Below are positions 28,037-37,428 of a stretch of 64,000 nucleotides of DNA, one piece after another. Numbering within the stretch: position 1 is the first letter of the stretch; each line of letters opens with the position of its first letter. The stretch lies in assembly GCA_020846975.1 (NCBI GenBank), contig JADLCX010000068.1:1-64000 (forward strand). Reading direction: 5' to 3'. Under the pieces are notes generated by a model. That model was given only the letters and a program-made list of their open reading frames with translations, did not search any database and was not told the origin of the DNA. The position numbers and the translations under genes were made by a program. The DNA is from Phycisphaerales bacterium. Its GTDB lineage: Bacteria; Planctomycetota; Phycisphaerae; Phycisphaerales; UBA1924.

Positions 28037-28546
28037 TCATACGGTCTCGATGCGGTCCCGCCACTGCCGCGGTGTTGACAACCCGGTGGCTTCCAGGATC
28101 ACCTGCAGCCCGTGCACGTCGGCATCGCCGAACGCGCCGACCTCGTGGCTGTCGATATCGAGCACGCCCCAGCACTCGTCCGAATCCCGATCGAAGACCG
28201 GCAGCACAACCTCTGACCGGTCGCGCGGGTCGCAGGCGATGTAGCCCGCGCCAAGATGCGCAACGTCACGAACGACCAGCGGCCGCTGCGACTTCCACGC
28301 CCGGCCGCACGCGCCGTGCAGACCGATCGGCGAGCAGGCGGGCTTGTCGCGGCGTGGGCCGAGGGCCATTTCCTCGGCGTCCGGGCTCTTGATGTAGAAC
28401 CCGACCCAGGAAACGCCGGTGTTCTTGAACGCAGACCAGAGCGAATCGACCACCGCGGCCATGGCCGCCTCGCGGCTTTGACCACGAGCCGCAGCCCGCG
28501 CCACCGCCGCGTAATCGCGATGTGCCGATTGGATCATGGGCAACAA
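28037..28546 (-). CDS. GAF-domain protein
   Basis: SWVGFYIKSPDAEEMALGPRRDKPACSPIGLHGACGRAW...VVLPVFDRDSDECWGVLDIDSHEVGAF. Confidence 0.8.
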   Translation of the reverse strand: MLPMIQSAHRDYAAVARAAARGQSREAAMAAVVDSLWSAFKNTGVSWVGFYIKSPDAEEMALGPRRDKPACSPIGLHGACGRAWKSQRPLVVRDVAHLGAGYIACDPRDRSEVVLPVFDRDSDECWGVLDIDSHEVGAFGDADVHGLQVILEATGLSTPRQWRDRIETV

Positions 28547-28570
28547 TATCGGGCGCGGACCGCGGGGCTC

Positions 28571-28813
28571 TTACAGCGTCGCCGATGTGTACGGCAGCAG
28601 CCCCATGAACCGGGCACGCTTGATCGCCTGCGCCACCAGCCGCTGCTCGCCGGCCGAGGCTTGGATCCGCTTGCGCCCGTAGATCTTGCCGTTCGGTGAC
28701 ATCAGGCGGCGAAGGTTCTCGACATCCTTGTAGTCGACAAACGCCTTGCCGACGGAGCCTTCCTTGAGAACCTTGACCTTGGGTTGAGCGCCGAAACGGG
28801 AGAATCGAGACAT
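28571..28813 (-). CDS. rpsR: 30S ribosomal protein S18
   Basis: DYKDVENLRRLMSPNGKIYGRKRIQASAGEQRLVAQAIKRARFMGLLPYTS. Confidence 0.93.
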   Translation of the reverse strand: MSRFSRFGAQPKVKVLKEGSVGKAFVDYKDVENLRRLMSPNGKIYGRKRIQASAGEQRLVAQAIKRARFMGLLPYTSATL

Positions 28814-28906
28814 CGTTGAGCTCCGTCGTGGACTTGGGCTCGGCCAGCCGACCAACACGGTCGAAGGCGCCGAGCGACGGGGTGCGTTTGGGAATGGGCC
28901 GGGATA

Positions 28907-29422
28907 CTAGGCCGGTCGCGCCGCCCGGGCCAGCATGGATCGGGGCGTGAGGGCCACGATCAGCGAACCGGCCAGCATGACCGAGTTCTGCACGATGTTG
29001 CACCAGCCAACCTTCTCCGGGCAGAACGGGGAGAGCTTGCCGAAACAGCCGCAGTGCAGGTCATAGCCGTTGTTGATCGCCCGCAGAATGATCGCGATGA
29101 AAGCGACCAGCATGATCGACAGCACCGCGGCGGCGGCGCGGCTCCAGATGCCGAGCAGGAGCAGCAACGCCGCGACGAACTCGATCCACGGTGTCACCGA
29201 GGTGGAGAATCTCACACCGAGCTCGCCGATCCCGCTCTCGGGATCAAACATCTTGAACGCCTTGACGCTGTTGGCGAACAACTCCGGGGCCTTGGCGCCC
29301 AGGAGCTTTTCCTTGGCCGCGACCAGGAACAAGGCGGCCACCAGGACCTCGCAGCGGGTCACGACCACGCCGATCGGCGTGAGGTTGCTCCAGCGCGTGA
29401 TGAACGTGTTCGTCATGTTCAT
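28907..29422 (-). CDS. DoxX/MauE-family membrane protein
   Basis: Four hydrophobic segments; ARCEVLVAALFLVAAKEKLLG-type start; CGCFGKLSPFCPEKVGWCNIVQN. Confidence 0.75.
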   Translation of the reverse strand: MNMTNTFITRWSNLTPIGVVVTRCEVLVAALFLVAAKEKLLGAKAPELFANSVKAFKMFDPESGIGELGVRFSTSVTPWIEFVAALLLLLGIWSRAAAAVLSIMLVAFIAIILRAINNGYDLHCGCFGKLSPFCPEKVGWCNIVQNSVMLAGSLIVALTPRSMLARAARPA

Positions 29423-30120
29423 GGGTTCATGTCGAAGGGATCAGTACCCGTGGCGCTGGGGTGGCCGGCGGCTTGCCAGCCCGGGAATCCGTCGTGGAGC
29501 ACGTAGACCTTCTTGTACCCCGAACCGTCGAGCAGGCGCGCCAGGTTCTCCGACTCGTCGCAGTGCCCACCGTTGCAGTACACCACGACCAGCGCCTCAC
29601 GGGGGATGAGGGCGAGCTTGGGCGGGTCGCCATCCTTGAACATGTGCGTGTCCATCCGCAACGCGTTCTCGACGTGCCCGATCGAGTATTCCTCGGCCTT
29701 GCGAGAATCGACGAACGTCGCCCCCGCGTCGAAGAGTTTCCGCGCGTCTTCAACCGTGATGTGACCCGCGGGAAGTTTGTCTTTCGGAGTGAAAGCGAAC
29801 GATCCCGGCGCAGCCGGGGCCGACTGTGTCGCCGCGGCGGGGGGCTGTCCGACCGGCCGCGGTGCCCTGTCGGGCACCGGAGATGGCGCGGGTTCAGCCG
29901 GCTCGGTGCCCGGCCGGGCGTCTGCCGGTCGTCGAGTCCCCGTCGCCGCGCCGGCGATCGCCTCGTCGGGCGTTGGCGGCGCACTTCGCGCATCAAGATT
30001 CACGCGCCGGAAGACGAACGCATCGGCCAGGCCGATCACGAATCCCACCGCGATGATCACCCCCATCTGCACCAGCACGCGGCCGGCACGAGCATGCGAT
30101 GAGCGGCTGCGTTGAGTCAT
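29419..30120 (-). CDS. Membrane-anchored rhodanese-domain protein
   Basis: TM anchor; TFVDSRKAEEYSIGHVENALRM; VVVYCNGGHCDESENLARLL; DGFPGW. Confidence 0.88.
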   Translation of the reverse strand: MTQRSRSSHARAGRVLVQMGVIIAVGFVIGLADAFVFRRVNLDARSAPPTPDEAIAGAATGTRRPADARPGTEPAEPAPSPVPDRAPRPVGQPPAAATQSAPAAPGSFAFTPKDKLPAGHITVEDARKLFDAGATFVDSRKAEEYSIGHVENALRMDTHMFKDGDPPKLALIPREALVVVYCNGGHCDESENLARLLDGSGYKKVYVLHDGFPGWQAAGHPSATGTDPFDMNP

Positions 30121-30134
30121 TTCGGCGCACCTCT

Positions 30135-30165
30135 GAAAAAGAACAAACCCCGCGGTCAGGCGGGG
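30135..30165 (-). terminator. Rho-independent terminator after the DUF1573 gene
   Basis: Minus strand CCCCGC-ctgacc-GCGGGG followed by TTTGTTCTTTTT. Confidence 0.8.
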
Positions 30166-30178
30166 ATTGTCGTGTGGT

Positions 30179-31414
30179 TCAGTGCTTGATGATCGTCGGC
30201 TTCGCGGGCGAGGCGGAGCCGGGCACCGGCTGGACCATCGGTTTGCCGGCCGTCGGCATGGCGTCGGCCTTGCGGACCGCGGCCGTGAAGGGCACGCGGA
30301 TCGTCTCGCCGCCCTGGGCGTCGGTTGAGATCACGATGGTTCCGTTGACGATGCCGGGCTGATCGGGCGTCTGGCCCGCGATGGTCAGCATGTAGTATCC
30401 GCCGTCCGCGTTCTTGACCGCGTCGGCGACCAGCTTCATATCCTGCCGCCCCTCGACATCAATCGAGGTGATGTTGAAGGCGGATCCCGAGCGGCTGTCG
30501 ATCCGCACCTGGGTGCTGAACGGCGTGCCCACGGTCGTGACACGCAGCATCGCCTGGGGCGGCGTGGCCTTCATGTCGCCGATCACGTCGGCGCCGATGA
30601 AGTATGCGGGCACCTTCATCTTCGCGTCGTTGCTGTTGAACGTGATCTGGCCGCTGAGGCTGCCGATGGGCGCGCCCTTGCCGACCTGGAGTTCCACGTC
30701 GTACTGCGTCATCTTCTCGCCGCCCTCTTCGATCGGCTTGGGCTCGCCGAGATTGATCTTGACGAACTCGCTGTTCGCCTCGGCGGTCGAGATGCGGAAG
30801 TCGCCGCTGCGGGCCTTGATCGTCAGTTTCGACGTCTGGCCGGCCTTGTGATCGACCTCCGTCAGGTACATCTTCGGCGGCTCGACCGTCACCAGCGCCT
30901 TGACGTTGCTGGTGATCGTCATCGTCTGCTGCGCGAACACACCCTGCGGATCGATGACCGTCATCGTCAGCACCTTGGTCTGCGAGCCGTTGCGGCCCTG
31001 GGGGTTGAAGGTCGCCGTGACCTTGCCCTTCTCGCCCGGCGCGTAGGTGTCCTTCTCCAGACCCGCGACGGTGCAGCCGCACGAGGCCGCGACGGTGATC
31101 TTCACGGTTCGGTCCGAGACGTTCGTGAAGTTGAAGGTGTGGTTCACCGGCTCGGCATCGGAGATGTCGCCGAAGTCAAATGTTCCGTTCTCGATGTTGA
31201 GCGCGTTCGGCAGAGCCTGACCGGCAACCGCGGGCTGCTGATGCACGACCGGCTGCTGCGCCTTGAGCTTGGCCAGTTCCTCCGGGGAAACCTGCTTGGG
31301 CTGAACCGGCTGCGGGTGCGCGGCCTTGTCCTGGGCCAGCAGGCTGGACGGCAGAGCCAGGAGCGAAGCCGTCAGGGCCGCTCCGATCAGTTGACGACGA
31401 GTTCGACGATGCAT
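30179..31414 (-). CDS. Secreted DUF1573-type protein
   Basis: GTFDFGDISDAEPVNHTFNFTNVSDRTVKITVAASCGCTVAG. Confidence 0.85.
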   Translation of the reverse strand: MHRRTRRQLIGAALTASLLALPSSLLAQDKAAHPQPVQPKQVSPEELAKLKAQQPVVHQQPAVAGQALPNALNIENGTFDFGDISDAEPVNHTFNFTNVSDRTVKITVAASCGCTVAGLEKDTYAPGEKGKVTATFNPQGRNGSQTKVLTMTVIDPQGVFAQQTMTITSNVKALVTVEPPKMYLTEVDHKAGQTSKLTIKARSGDFRISTAEANSEFVKINLGEPKPIEEGGEKMTQYDVELQVGKGAPIGSLSGQITFNSNDAKMKVPAYFIGADVIGDMKATPPQAMLRVTTVGTPFSTQVRIDSRSGSAFNITSIDVEGRQDMKLVADAVKNADGGYYMLTIAGQTPDQPGIVNGTIVISTDAQGGETIRVPFTAAVRKADAMPTAGKPMVQPVPGSASPAKPTIIKH

Positions 31415-31677
31415 GTTGCGATTCTCCCAGTGGCTATCAGTGAAATTCGGGGTGGTTTTGTTCGGAGAAAGTACGGACTGGCCGCACCCGTTCCCGGAGC
31501 CAAGACTCTAGGCTCACCGCGGTTATTCACGAACAGAGCCGCCGCGCTCGGCGGATTCTCCATTTCGTGTCGAACGCCTCGCGTGGTCGAGGAAACAACC
31601 CCCTCGATCGCGAGCGCAGGTTCTGCTGGGTGAGGCGCGGGTCTTTCGCCACCCGTGGCGGCTTTCGGACGGACAGC

Positions 31678-32343
31678 GTGGTTCAGAACGGACATCAGCC
31701 AACCCCGGAGTCATGCCAGTCGGCGGCGCAGACATTGCGAACGCTTGCCCACGCCTGCGCGAAGGGCGACCGGTTCGCGTTCGAGCGGCTGCACGACCGG
31801 TTTTCGCGGGGAATTCTGGCGTTCTTTGCCAAGCGAGGGGCATCGGCTGCCGACGCGCCTGATCTCGCGCAGAAGGTTTGGACCGGCGTCTGGGCCGCCT
31901 GTGAGGCCGGCCGATTTGACCCCGAGCGAGCCTCGATCTCGACGTTCATCTACGCCGTGGCCAGCAAGTGCTGGCTGCAATACCTGCGCGCGGGTGGGGT
32001 TTGTTCGTCCGATAACTCCGGTGGGGACGAGGCGATCGAGAGCATCGTCGATGCCGATCTCGAACCGATGGCCGGATTGGCGGCCGCGGCGGAGCGGTTG
32101 GAGGCGCTCCGCGGCTACCTCAGGCAGCGTGGGCGCGATGAGTCGCTGACGGACCAGGAGCACCAGATCCTGATCCTTGCCGCGAGCGGGGGGAGCGATC
32201 GCGAGGTCGCCGAGAAGTTGTCGCTCGCTCCGAGCACCGTGAACGCCAAGAAGCAGGCGGGTATGGGAAAAGTTCGGAGGTTTCTCGCCCGACTCGGATA
32301 TCGATCGGAAGTCGGCGAGCGCGCCGCGGACATCCGTGAATAA
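31678..32343 (+). CDS. ECF-like RNA polymerase sigma factor
   Basis: Region 2-like DRFAFERLHDRFSRGILAFFAKRG...DLAQKVWTGVW; region 4-like LTDQEHQILILAASGGSDREVAEKLSLAPSTVNAKKQAGMGKVRRFL. GTG start assumed. Confidence 0.78.
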   Translation: MVQNGHQPTPESCQSAAQTLRTLAHACAKGDRFAFERLHDRFSRGILAFFAKRGASAADAPDLAQKVWTGVWAACEAGRFDPERASISTFIYAVASKCWLQYLRAGGVCSSDNSGGDEAIESIVDADLEPMAGLAAAAERLEALRGYLRQRGRDESLTDQEHQILILAASGGSDREVAEKLSLAPSTVNAKKQAGMGKVRRFLARLGYRSEVGERAADIRE

Positions 32344-32360
32344 CAGCGTGAGGGCTTGGC

Positions 32361-33137
32361 ATGAACGACCGGCAGATCCATGACCTGATGCGCGTGGCGC
32401 ACGAGATCGAGGAGCTTGAGCGCTCCGCGCTCGGGGAGCCGTCGTCGGTGCATCCCGCGACGCTGCGGATCGTTGACCGCGAACACGCCCGTCGTCTTCG
32501 TGCCCATCGGCGCACGTGGTTGTTCCGCACCGTCGGCATCGCGGCCGCGGCGGCCTGTGTCGGGTTTGCTGTGCGCATATCCATTCCGACGCCGAACCCG
32601 CCGCACGGCGCCAGTCCCACGAATGTCGCCTCGACCGATGAGCCCCCGAACCGGACCTCCAACTCGGCAACGACCGTCGCCGCCAAGCCGACGGATCGAC
32701 CTGCCGTCGCCCCGCCCCGGGCGGTGCAGTACCACATCGCTCGCAACACCCGCTCGGAAGGGCGTGCGGATGCGAACGGCTCGGTTGTTCTCGCCATCTA
32801 CGAAGACGCTGGCGGCGTCGTGCGATGTGTGCGCTGGCGTGAGCACGACTTCGGAGGTCGGGACATCAGCGCGGTTCGCCCGGGCGAGCTCGCGGCCGTG
32901 ACCTACGGCTCACAGTGTGTTGTCGGTCCGCACCGCCTGATCGCGGTCGGGCTCTCCGGCCCGCGCGATCAGCTCCCGACGACCGAGGAGCGCGCTCAGG
33001 CCATGGCCCAGTGCATCATCGGCGGAAACAACCCTACCGGGTGCGACATCGAGCCTTCCGCGGCCAGTTCCTCGACACTGTCATGCCTGCCCAACGGCTT
33101 GAAGGTCATGGTGGAGACACTCGCCATGGGCAAGTAG
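32361..33137 (+). CDS. Putative membrane anti-sigma-like protein, partner of the upstream sigma factor
   Basis: Immediately downstream of the sigma gene; single TM TWLFRTVGIAAAAACVGFAVRI. Confidence 0.55.
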   Translation: MNDRQIHDLMRVAHEIEELERSALGEPSSVHPATLRIVDREHARRLRAHRRTWLFRTVGIAAAAACVGFAVRISIPTPNPPHGASPTNVASTDEPPNRTSNSATTVAAKPTDRPAVAPPRAVQYHIARNTRSEGRADANGSVVLAIYEDAGGVVRCVRWREHDFGGRDISAVRPGELAAVTYGSQCVVGPHRLIAVGLSGPRDQLPTTEERAQAMAQCIIGGNNPTGCDIEPSAASSSTLSCLPNGLKVMVETLAMGK

Positions 33138-33228
33138 CGGGGTGGGGGGGGCGACACGAGCAACCACGCGTAGCACGGACCGGCGTCGGCCTTGTGGCCG
33201 GCGCCGGCTGTGCATCCGCCGCGCGGCC

Positions 33229-34287
33229 CTATTCGACCCGCGCCGCATCGGCATCGATCTCGTCGGCGGCGTGCGCGTCCGAGACGTACGCATCGATCGC
33301 CTCGTACACCGCCTCGGGATCGGGAGCGACCCGAACTCGCTCGCGGAACTTCTTGCAGGGTCCGCGGAGCCGCTTGGCGAACCACGACACGCGCCGGCGG
33401 ATCTGGAACATCGCGTAGTGGTCGTTGCGGTACTCGCGCATCAGGTCGAAGTACCGGCGCATGATCGCCAGAACGCCCGCGTTGTCGGGCGGATCGGGAA
33501 CGGATCCGCTGGTCTGCAACGACCACGCGTCGCGGAAGATCCAGGGTGTCGAGAGCGCGCCGCGCCCGATCATCACGCCGTCACAGCCGGTTTCCCGGAT
33601 CATCGTGAGAACGTGCCCGGCTTCGGTCACATCGCCGTTGCCGATGACCGGGATCCGCGGGAACTCGCCCTTTACCGCTTCGACCACGCGCCGGATTCCC
33701 GCGCGGCTCACCGAGCCGCTGAACTTCTGTTGCGTTGTGCGCCCATGAATCGTGATCATCGCGGCGCCGGCCCGCACCAGGCGCGGCGCCAGCCACTCGG
33801 CCACGGGCTGGTCGTCGAACCAGCCAAGCCGCAGCTTCGCGGTCACCGGAATCCCCCCCCCGGGCCCCGACCCGCTCCCCGGCCCAACCGCTCCCAGCAC
33901 GGCCTCGACGATCTTCTCCGCCGTGTCGGGAATGCAGAGCAGCCGCGAGCCACCGTCCTTCTTGCAGACCTTATCAACCGGGCAGCCCATGTTGATGTCG
34001 ATCACGGTCGCGCCGTGGTCGCGGGCCCATCGGGCCCCATCCGCCATGATCGTCGGGTGCGCCCCGTAGAGCTGCATCCCCACGGGCTTGTCGAAGTCGT
34101 TGGTTTGCGCGAGGTCGAGGCTCGTCGCCGTTCCGCGCAGAAGTCCCTGCGGCGAGAGCAGGTCGGTGCAGGCCAGCCCCACACCGCCCTGCTCGCGGCA
34201 GATCGTCCGAAACGCCAGATCACAATACCCGGCGATCGGTGCCAGGAGCAGGTTCGTCTGGAGTTGAACGGGGCCGATGCGGAGCAT
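33229..34287 (-). CDS. tRNA-dihydrouridine synthase (Dus family)
   Basis: LLLAPIAGYCDLAFRTICREQGG, INMGCPVDKVCKKDGGSRLL, ITIHGRTTQQKFSG, VIGNGDVTEAGHVLTMIRETGCDGVMIGRGAL. Confidence 0.93.
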   Translation of the reverse strand: MLRIGPVQLQTNLLLAPIAGYCDLAFRTICREQGGVGLACTDLLSPQGLLRGTATSLDLAQTNDFDKPVGMQLYGAHPTIMADGARWARDHGATVIDINMGCPVDKVCKKDGGSRLLCIPDTAEKIVEAVLGAVGPGSGSGPGGGIPVTAKLRLGWFDDQPVAEWLAPRLVRAGAAMITIHGRTTQQKFSGSVSRAGIRRVVEAVKGEFPRIPVIGNGDVTEAGHVLTMIRETGCDGVMIGRGALSTPWIFRDAWSLQTSGSVPDPPDNAGVLAIMRRYFDLMREYRNDHYAMFQIRRRVSWFAKRLRGPCKKFRERVRVAPDPEAVYEAIDAYVSDAHAADEIDADAARVE

Positions 34288-34296
34288 CCGCGAATC

Positions 34297-34809
34297 TTAG
34301 TTCGTGCTCGGGGCCACCGGTGCCCGCTGATCGGTGGACATCTGCGCACGCTCATAAGCCCCCGACTTCCGCAGTTTGTCGATCGTCATGTTGACGATCA
34401 GGCTCGCCAGCGGGGTCGGACCAAATGTTCCGACATCGGCGTGGATCATCGTCACCGTTTCCGTGCGGCGCTCGATCACGACAACGGTCGTCTCATGCCG
34501 CTCGTCGCGCAGAACCATGCGGTGACGCCGCCCGCGTTCATCGCCCTCCCCGGCCTCGTCCTCGATGACCTTGAGCCTGAGCGTCGCAACGCTCGTCCGC
34601 ACCGCCTCGATCGCGTCGTCGATCCCCACCGCCTCGAACGAAGTCACCCGGCCCTTGGCGAAGAAACTCGCGCTGGTCTCAGCGGCGGAAGCCCCGGCCC
34701 CGATCGCGGCGGGCTCCAGACCCGTGCAGGAGGACGGTGCAAGCGGGATCAGGAGACCGGCGAGCCCGCAGACGATCCGCTCGCAAACTGGCCACGGTGT
34801 GCGACCCAT
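34297..34809 (-). CDS. Small DUF3568-like lipoprotein
   Basis: MGRTPWPVCERIVCGLAGLLIPLAPSSCTGLEPAAIGAG... Confidence 0.55.
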   Translation of the reverse strand: MGRTPWPVCERIVCGLAGLLIPLAPSSCTGLEPAAIGAGASAAETSASFFAKGRVTSFEAVGIDDAIEAVRTSVATLRLKVIEDEAGEGDERGRRHRMVLRDERHETTVVVIERRTETVTMIHADVGTFGPTPLASLIVNMTIDKLRKSGAYERAQMSTDQRAPVAPSTN

Positions 34810-34925
34810 GGTTGAGTGTACCGATCCGACGGACGCCGGGTTCGCATTGAACCTGTCAGGATCGATCGTCGCTCCACCGATCAGTCGGGTTCCGAGTTCC
34901 CGGTTCTCGCTCCTACCCTCCGCCC

Positions 34926-36500
34926 GTGTACCAATCACTCCTGACCCGCCGCTACCTCACCTCCAAGCTCATGCCGCTGCTCGCGGCGCTGGCGGTGATG
35001 CTCTGTTCGGCCATGGTGCTCATCACCTGGTCGATCATGGGCGGCTTTCTCGTCAAGTTCCTCGATGTCGGCCGCAACACCGACGGCGATGTCATCATCT
35101 CCTGGCCGACCGCCGGCTTTGCGCACTACGAAGAACTCATCACCATGCTCGAAAAGGACCCGATGGTGCAGGCCGCGGCCCCTTGCATCGAGTCGTGGGG
35201 CATGCTTGCGCTTCCCGATGATCGTCTGGTCGTCGTCAAGATTCGCGGCATCGACGGGCGCTACGCGAGCGTGTCGGGCTTCCGCGACTCGCTGTGGTGG
35301 CGGCCGATCGACGAGCCTCTGCCCAAGGACGCCGAGCGGCTCGACCCCCGGCTGACCAACCATCGGCTCTTCGAGCAGACGCTCGCCGACGGCCTTGCGC
35401 TCAAGAAGAAAGACCCCGAGACCGGTCGGCTGGAGCCCGCGGTGATTCTCGGAATCGAGGCCGCGGGGTTCAGCCGAAGGATGGAGGCGGGGTACTACGA
35501 GATCCCACCCACGAGCATCCTCGCGCGGCCGAGCAAGGGCGACATGGAGTCGGGCCGTCGGCTCAGCCCGTTCATCTGCGATCACTCGGTGGTGATCAAC
35601 GTCCTGCCGCTCACGAGCGGCGGCCGCGACATCAAGGTCGCTTCGCGCAAGCTGCCGGTTGCCAACGAGTTCCGGACGGGCGTCTTCGAGGCAGACCAGA
35701 AATCGGTGCTCATGGACCTCGGCGAACTGCAGCGGATGCTCAAGCTCGACCGCGGCGAAGCGCTCGGGGTGCGGGGCTCCAACCCGTACGAACTGGGAGC
35801 AGAGAACGGGCGCGAGCAAGCGGCCCGGCGCGAAGTCGTCGGCGCCGCGGAGGCCCGCGTCACCAACATCTTCGTGAAGGGCAAGGGCGGGGCGGAGGGG
35901 GACATCAACGCGCTGCGGGACCGCTGCGAGTCGGTCTACCGCCAGTTCGAGGCCAGGTTCAAGGGGCAGGTGCCGACGCCGGACGCGATGGAGCGAGCCA
36001 AGGGCATCGGCACGTGGGAGCAGAACTACGCGATGTTCATCGGCGCGGTCAAGAAGGAGATCGCCATGGTGCTCGGGCTGCTCATGTTCATCTCATTCGT
36101 AGCCGTGTTCCTCGTGCTGGCGATCTTCTGGGCGATGGTGAGCGAAAAGACCAAGGATGTCGGCATCCTGCGGGCCATCGGCGCCAGCCGCGCGGGGATC
36201 GCCTGGCTCTGGCTGCGCTACGGCATGGCCCTGGGCGTGGTCGGCACGATCCTCGGCCTGGCCGCCTCGTTCCTGATCGTTCGGAACATCAACCCCATCC
36301 ACGAGTGGCTCGGCCGGGCATTCGGCGTGGTCATCTGGGACCCGCGCGTCTACTACTTCACCGAACTTCCGAACCAGGTCGAGACGCACAAGGCCGCGAT
36401 CGTCGCCGCCGGCGGCCTGGTGTTCAGCGTGCTCGGCGCGCTCATCCCCGCGCTGCGTGCGGCGACCTACGACCCCGTCAAGTCCCTCCGCTTCGAGTAG
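34926..36500 (+). CDS. ABC transporter permease (FtsX/LolC-E-like)
   Basis: YLTSKLMPLLAALAVMLCSAMVLITWSIMGGF; C-terminal FtsX-like TM block ending LIPALRAATYDPVKSLRFE. Confidence 0.85.
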   Translation: MYQSLLTRRYLTSKLMPLLAALAVMLCSAMVLITWSIMGGFLVKFLDVGRNTDGDVIISWPTAGFAHYEELITMLEKDPMVQAAAPCIESWGMLALPDDRLVVVKIRGIDGRYASVSGFRDSLWWRPIDEPLPKDAERLDPRLTNHRLFEQTLADGLALKKKDPETGRLEPAVILGIEAAGFSRRMEAGYYEIPPTSILARPSKGDMESGRRLSPFICDHSVVINVLPLTSGGRDIKVASRKLPVANEFRTGVFEADQKSVLMDLGELQRMLKLDRGEALGVRGSNPYELGAENGREQAARREVVGAAEARVTNIFVKGKGGAEGDINALRDRCESVYRQFEARFKGQVPTPDAMERAKGIGTWEQNYAMFIGAVKKEIAMVLGLLMFISFVAVFLVLAIFWAMVSEKTKDVGILRAIGASRAGIAWLWLRYGMALGVVGTILGLAASFLIVRNINPIHEWLGRAFGVVIWDPRVYYFTELPNQVETHKAAIVAAGGLVFSVLGALIPALRAATYDPVKSLRFE

Positions 36501-36518
36501 TTCAGTATCATCAATCAA

Positions 36519-36630
36519 GACCTAGGCGGAGGGGACAGGAGGGTCCCGCAGAGGACCGGAGTCGATTCCCTTCTTTCAACGCATCCCCTCTTGACCTCTG
36601 CGTGATCCTCTTTTTCCGTGCGCCTCCGTC
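36519..36630. repeat. Imperfect palindromic intergenic element with purine-rich left arm
   Basis: Left GGCGGAGGGGACAGGAGGGTCCCGCAGAGG; right CCTCTGCGTGATCCTCTTTTTCCGTGCGCCTCCG. Confidence 0.65.
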
Positions 36631-36652
36631 TTGCATCCGGCAGTGCGAGTCC

Positions 36653-37411
36653 ATGCCCGTCCCTACCCTCACCAACCCCGTGCGCGTTCAATCCCCCTCC
36701 ACCAGTCCCGCGACCGACCCGATCCTCTCGGCACGCAACGTCTTCAAGACCTACCGCCTTGACCGTGTCGAGGTCCCGGTGCTCAAGGGCGCTTCGATCG
36801 AAGTCCCCGCCGGCGCTTGGGTCGCCATTCTCGGCGCCTCCGGCTCAGGCAAGAGCACGCTGATGCATCTTCTCGGGGGTCTCGATCGGCCCGACCGTGA
36901 CAAGGGCGAGGTGCACTTCGACGGCAGGATGCTCAGTTCGATGTCCGCTTCCGAACTCGACCGCTACCGCAACGTCTCGGTCGGCTTTGTCTTCCAGTTC
37001 TACCACCTGCTCCCCGAACTCAGTGTCATCGAGAACGCCCTCATCCCGGCGATGGTGCTGCACGGGCGGCTCGGCTTCTCCCGCCGTCGCGCGGAGCTGA
37101 CCGCCCATGCCGACGCGCTCCTCAAGTCGTTCGGACTCGGGCACCGCCTCACTCACCGTCCCGCGCAACTCTCCGGCGGCGAGCGCCAGCGCGTGGCGAT
37201 CGCCCGCGCGCTGGTCAACGACCCGCCCGTCCTGCTCGCCGATGAACCCACCGGCAACCTCGATCGGCACACCGGCGAGGCGATACTCGATCTGATCACG
37301 CGGCATCGTGCCGAGACCGGCCGCACGCTGGTCATGGTCACGCACGATCCAGAGGTCGCGGGCCGGGCCGACCGCATCGTGCGGCTTGAAGACGGGCGCG
37401 TGGCGGGCTGA
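36653..37411 (+). CDS. ABC transporter ATP-binding protein (LolD-like)
   Basis: Walker A LGASGSGKST, LSGGERQRVAIARAL, VLLADEPTGNLD. Confidence 0.93.
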   Translation: MPVPTLTNPVRVQSPSTSPATDPILSARNVFKTYRLDRVEVPVLKGASIEVPAGAWVAILGASGSGKSTLMHLLGGLDRPDRDKGEVHFDGRMLSSMSASELDRYRNVSVGFVFQFYHLLPELSVIENALIPAMVLHGRLGFSRRRAELTAHADALLKSFGLGHRLTHRPAQLSGGERQRVAIARALVNDPPVLLADEPTGNLDRHTGEAILDLITRHRAETGRTLVMVTHDPEVAGRADRIVRLEDGRVAG

Positions 37412-37428
37412 TCGTCCGCCGGTCGGAC

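Noticed and set aside
33844-33900. C-homopolymer/GSGSGPGGG stretch in the Dus gene as a frameshift or pseudogene
   Set aside because: The reading frame is continuous and Dus motifs on both sides are intact; likely only a low-complexity loop.
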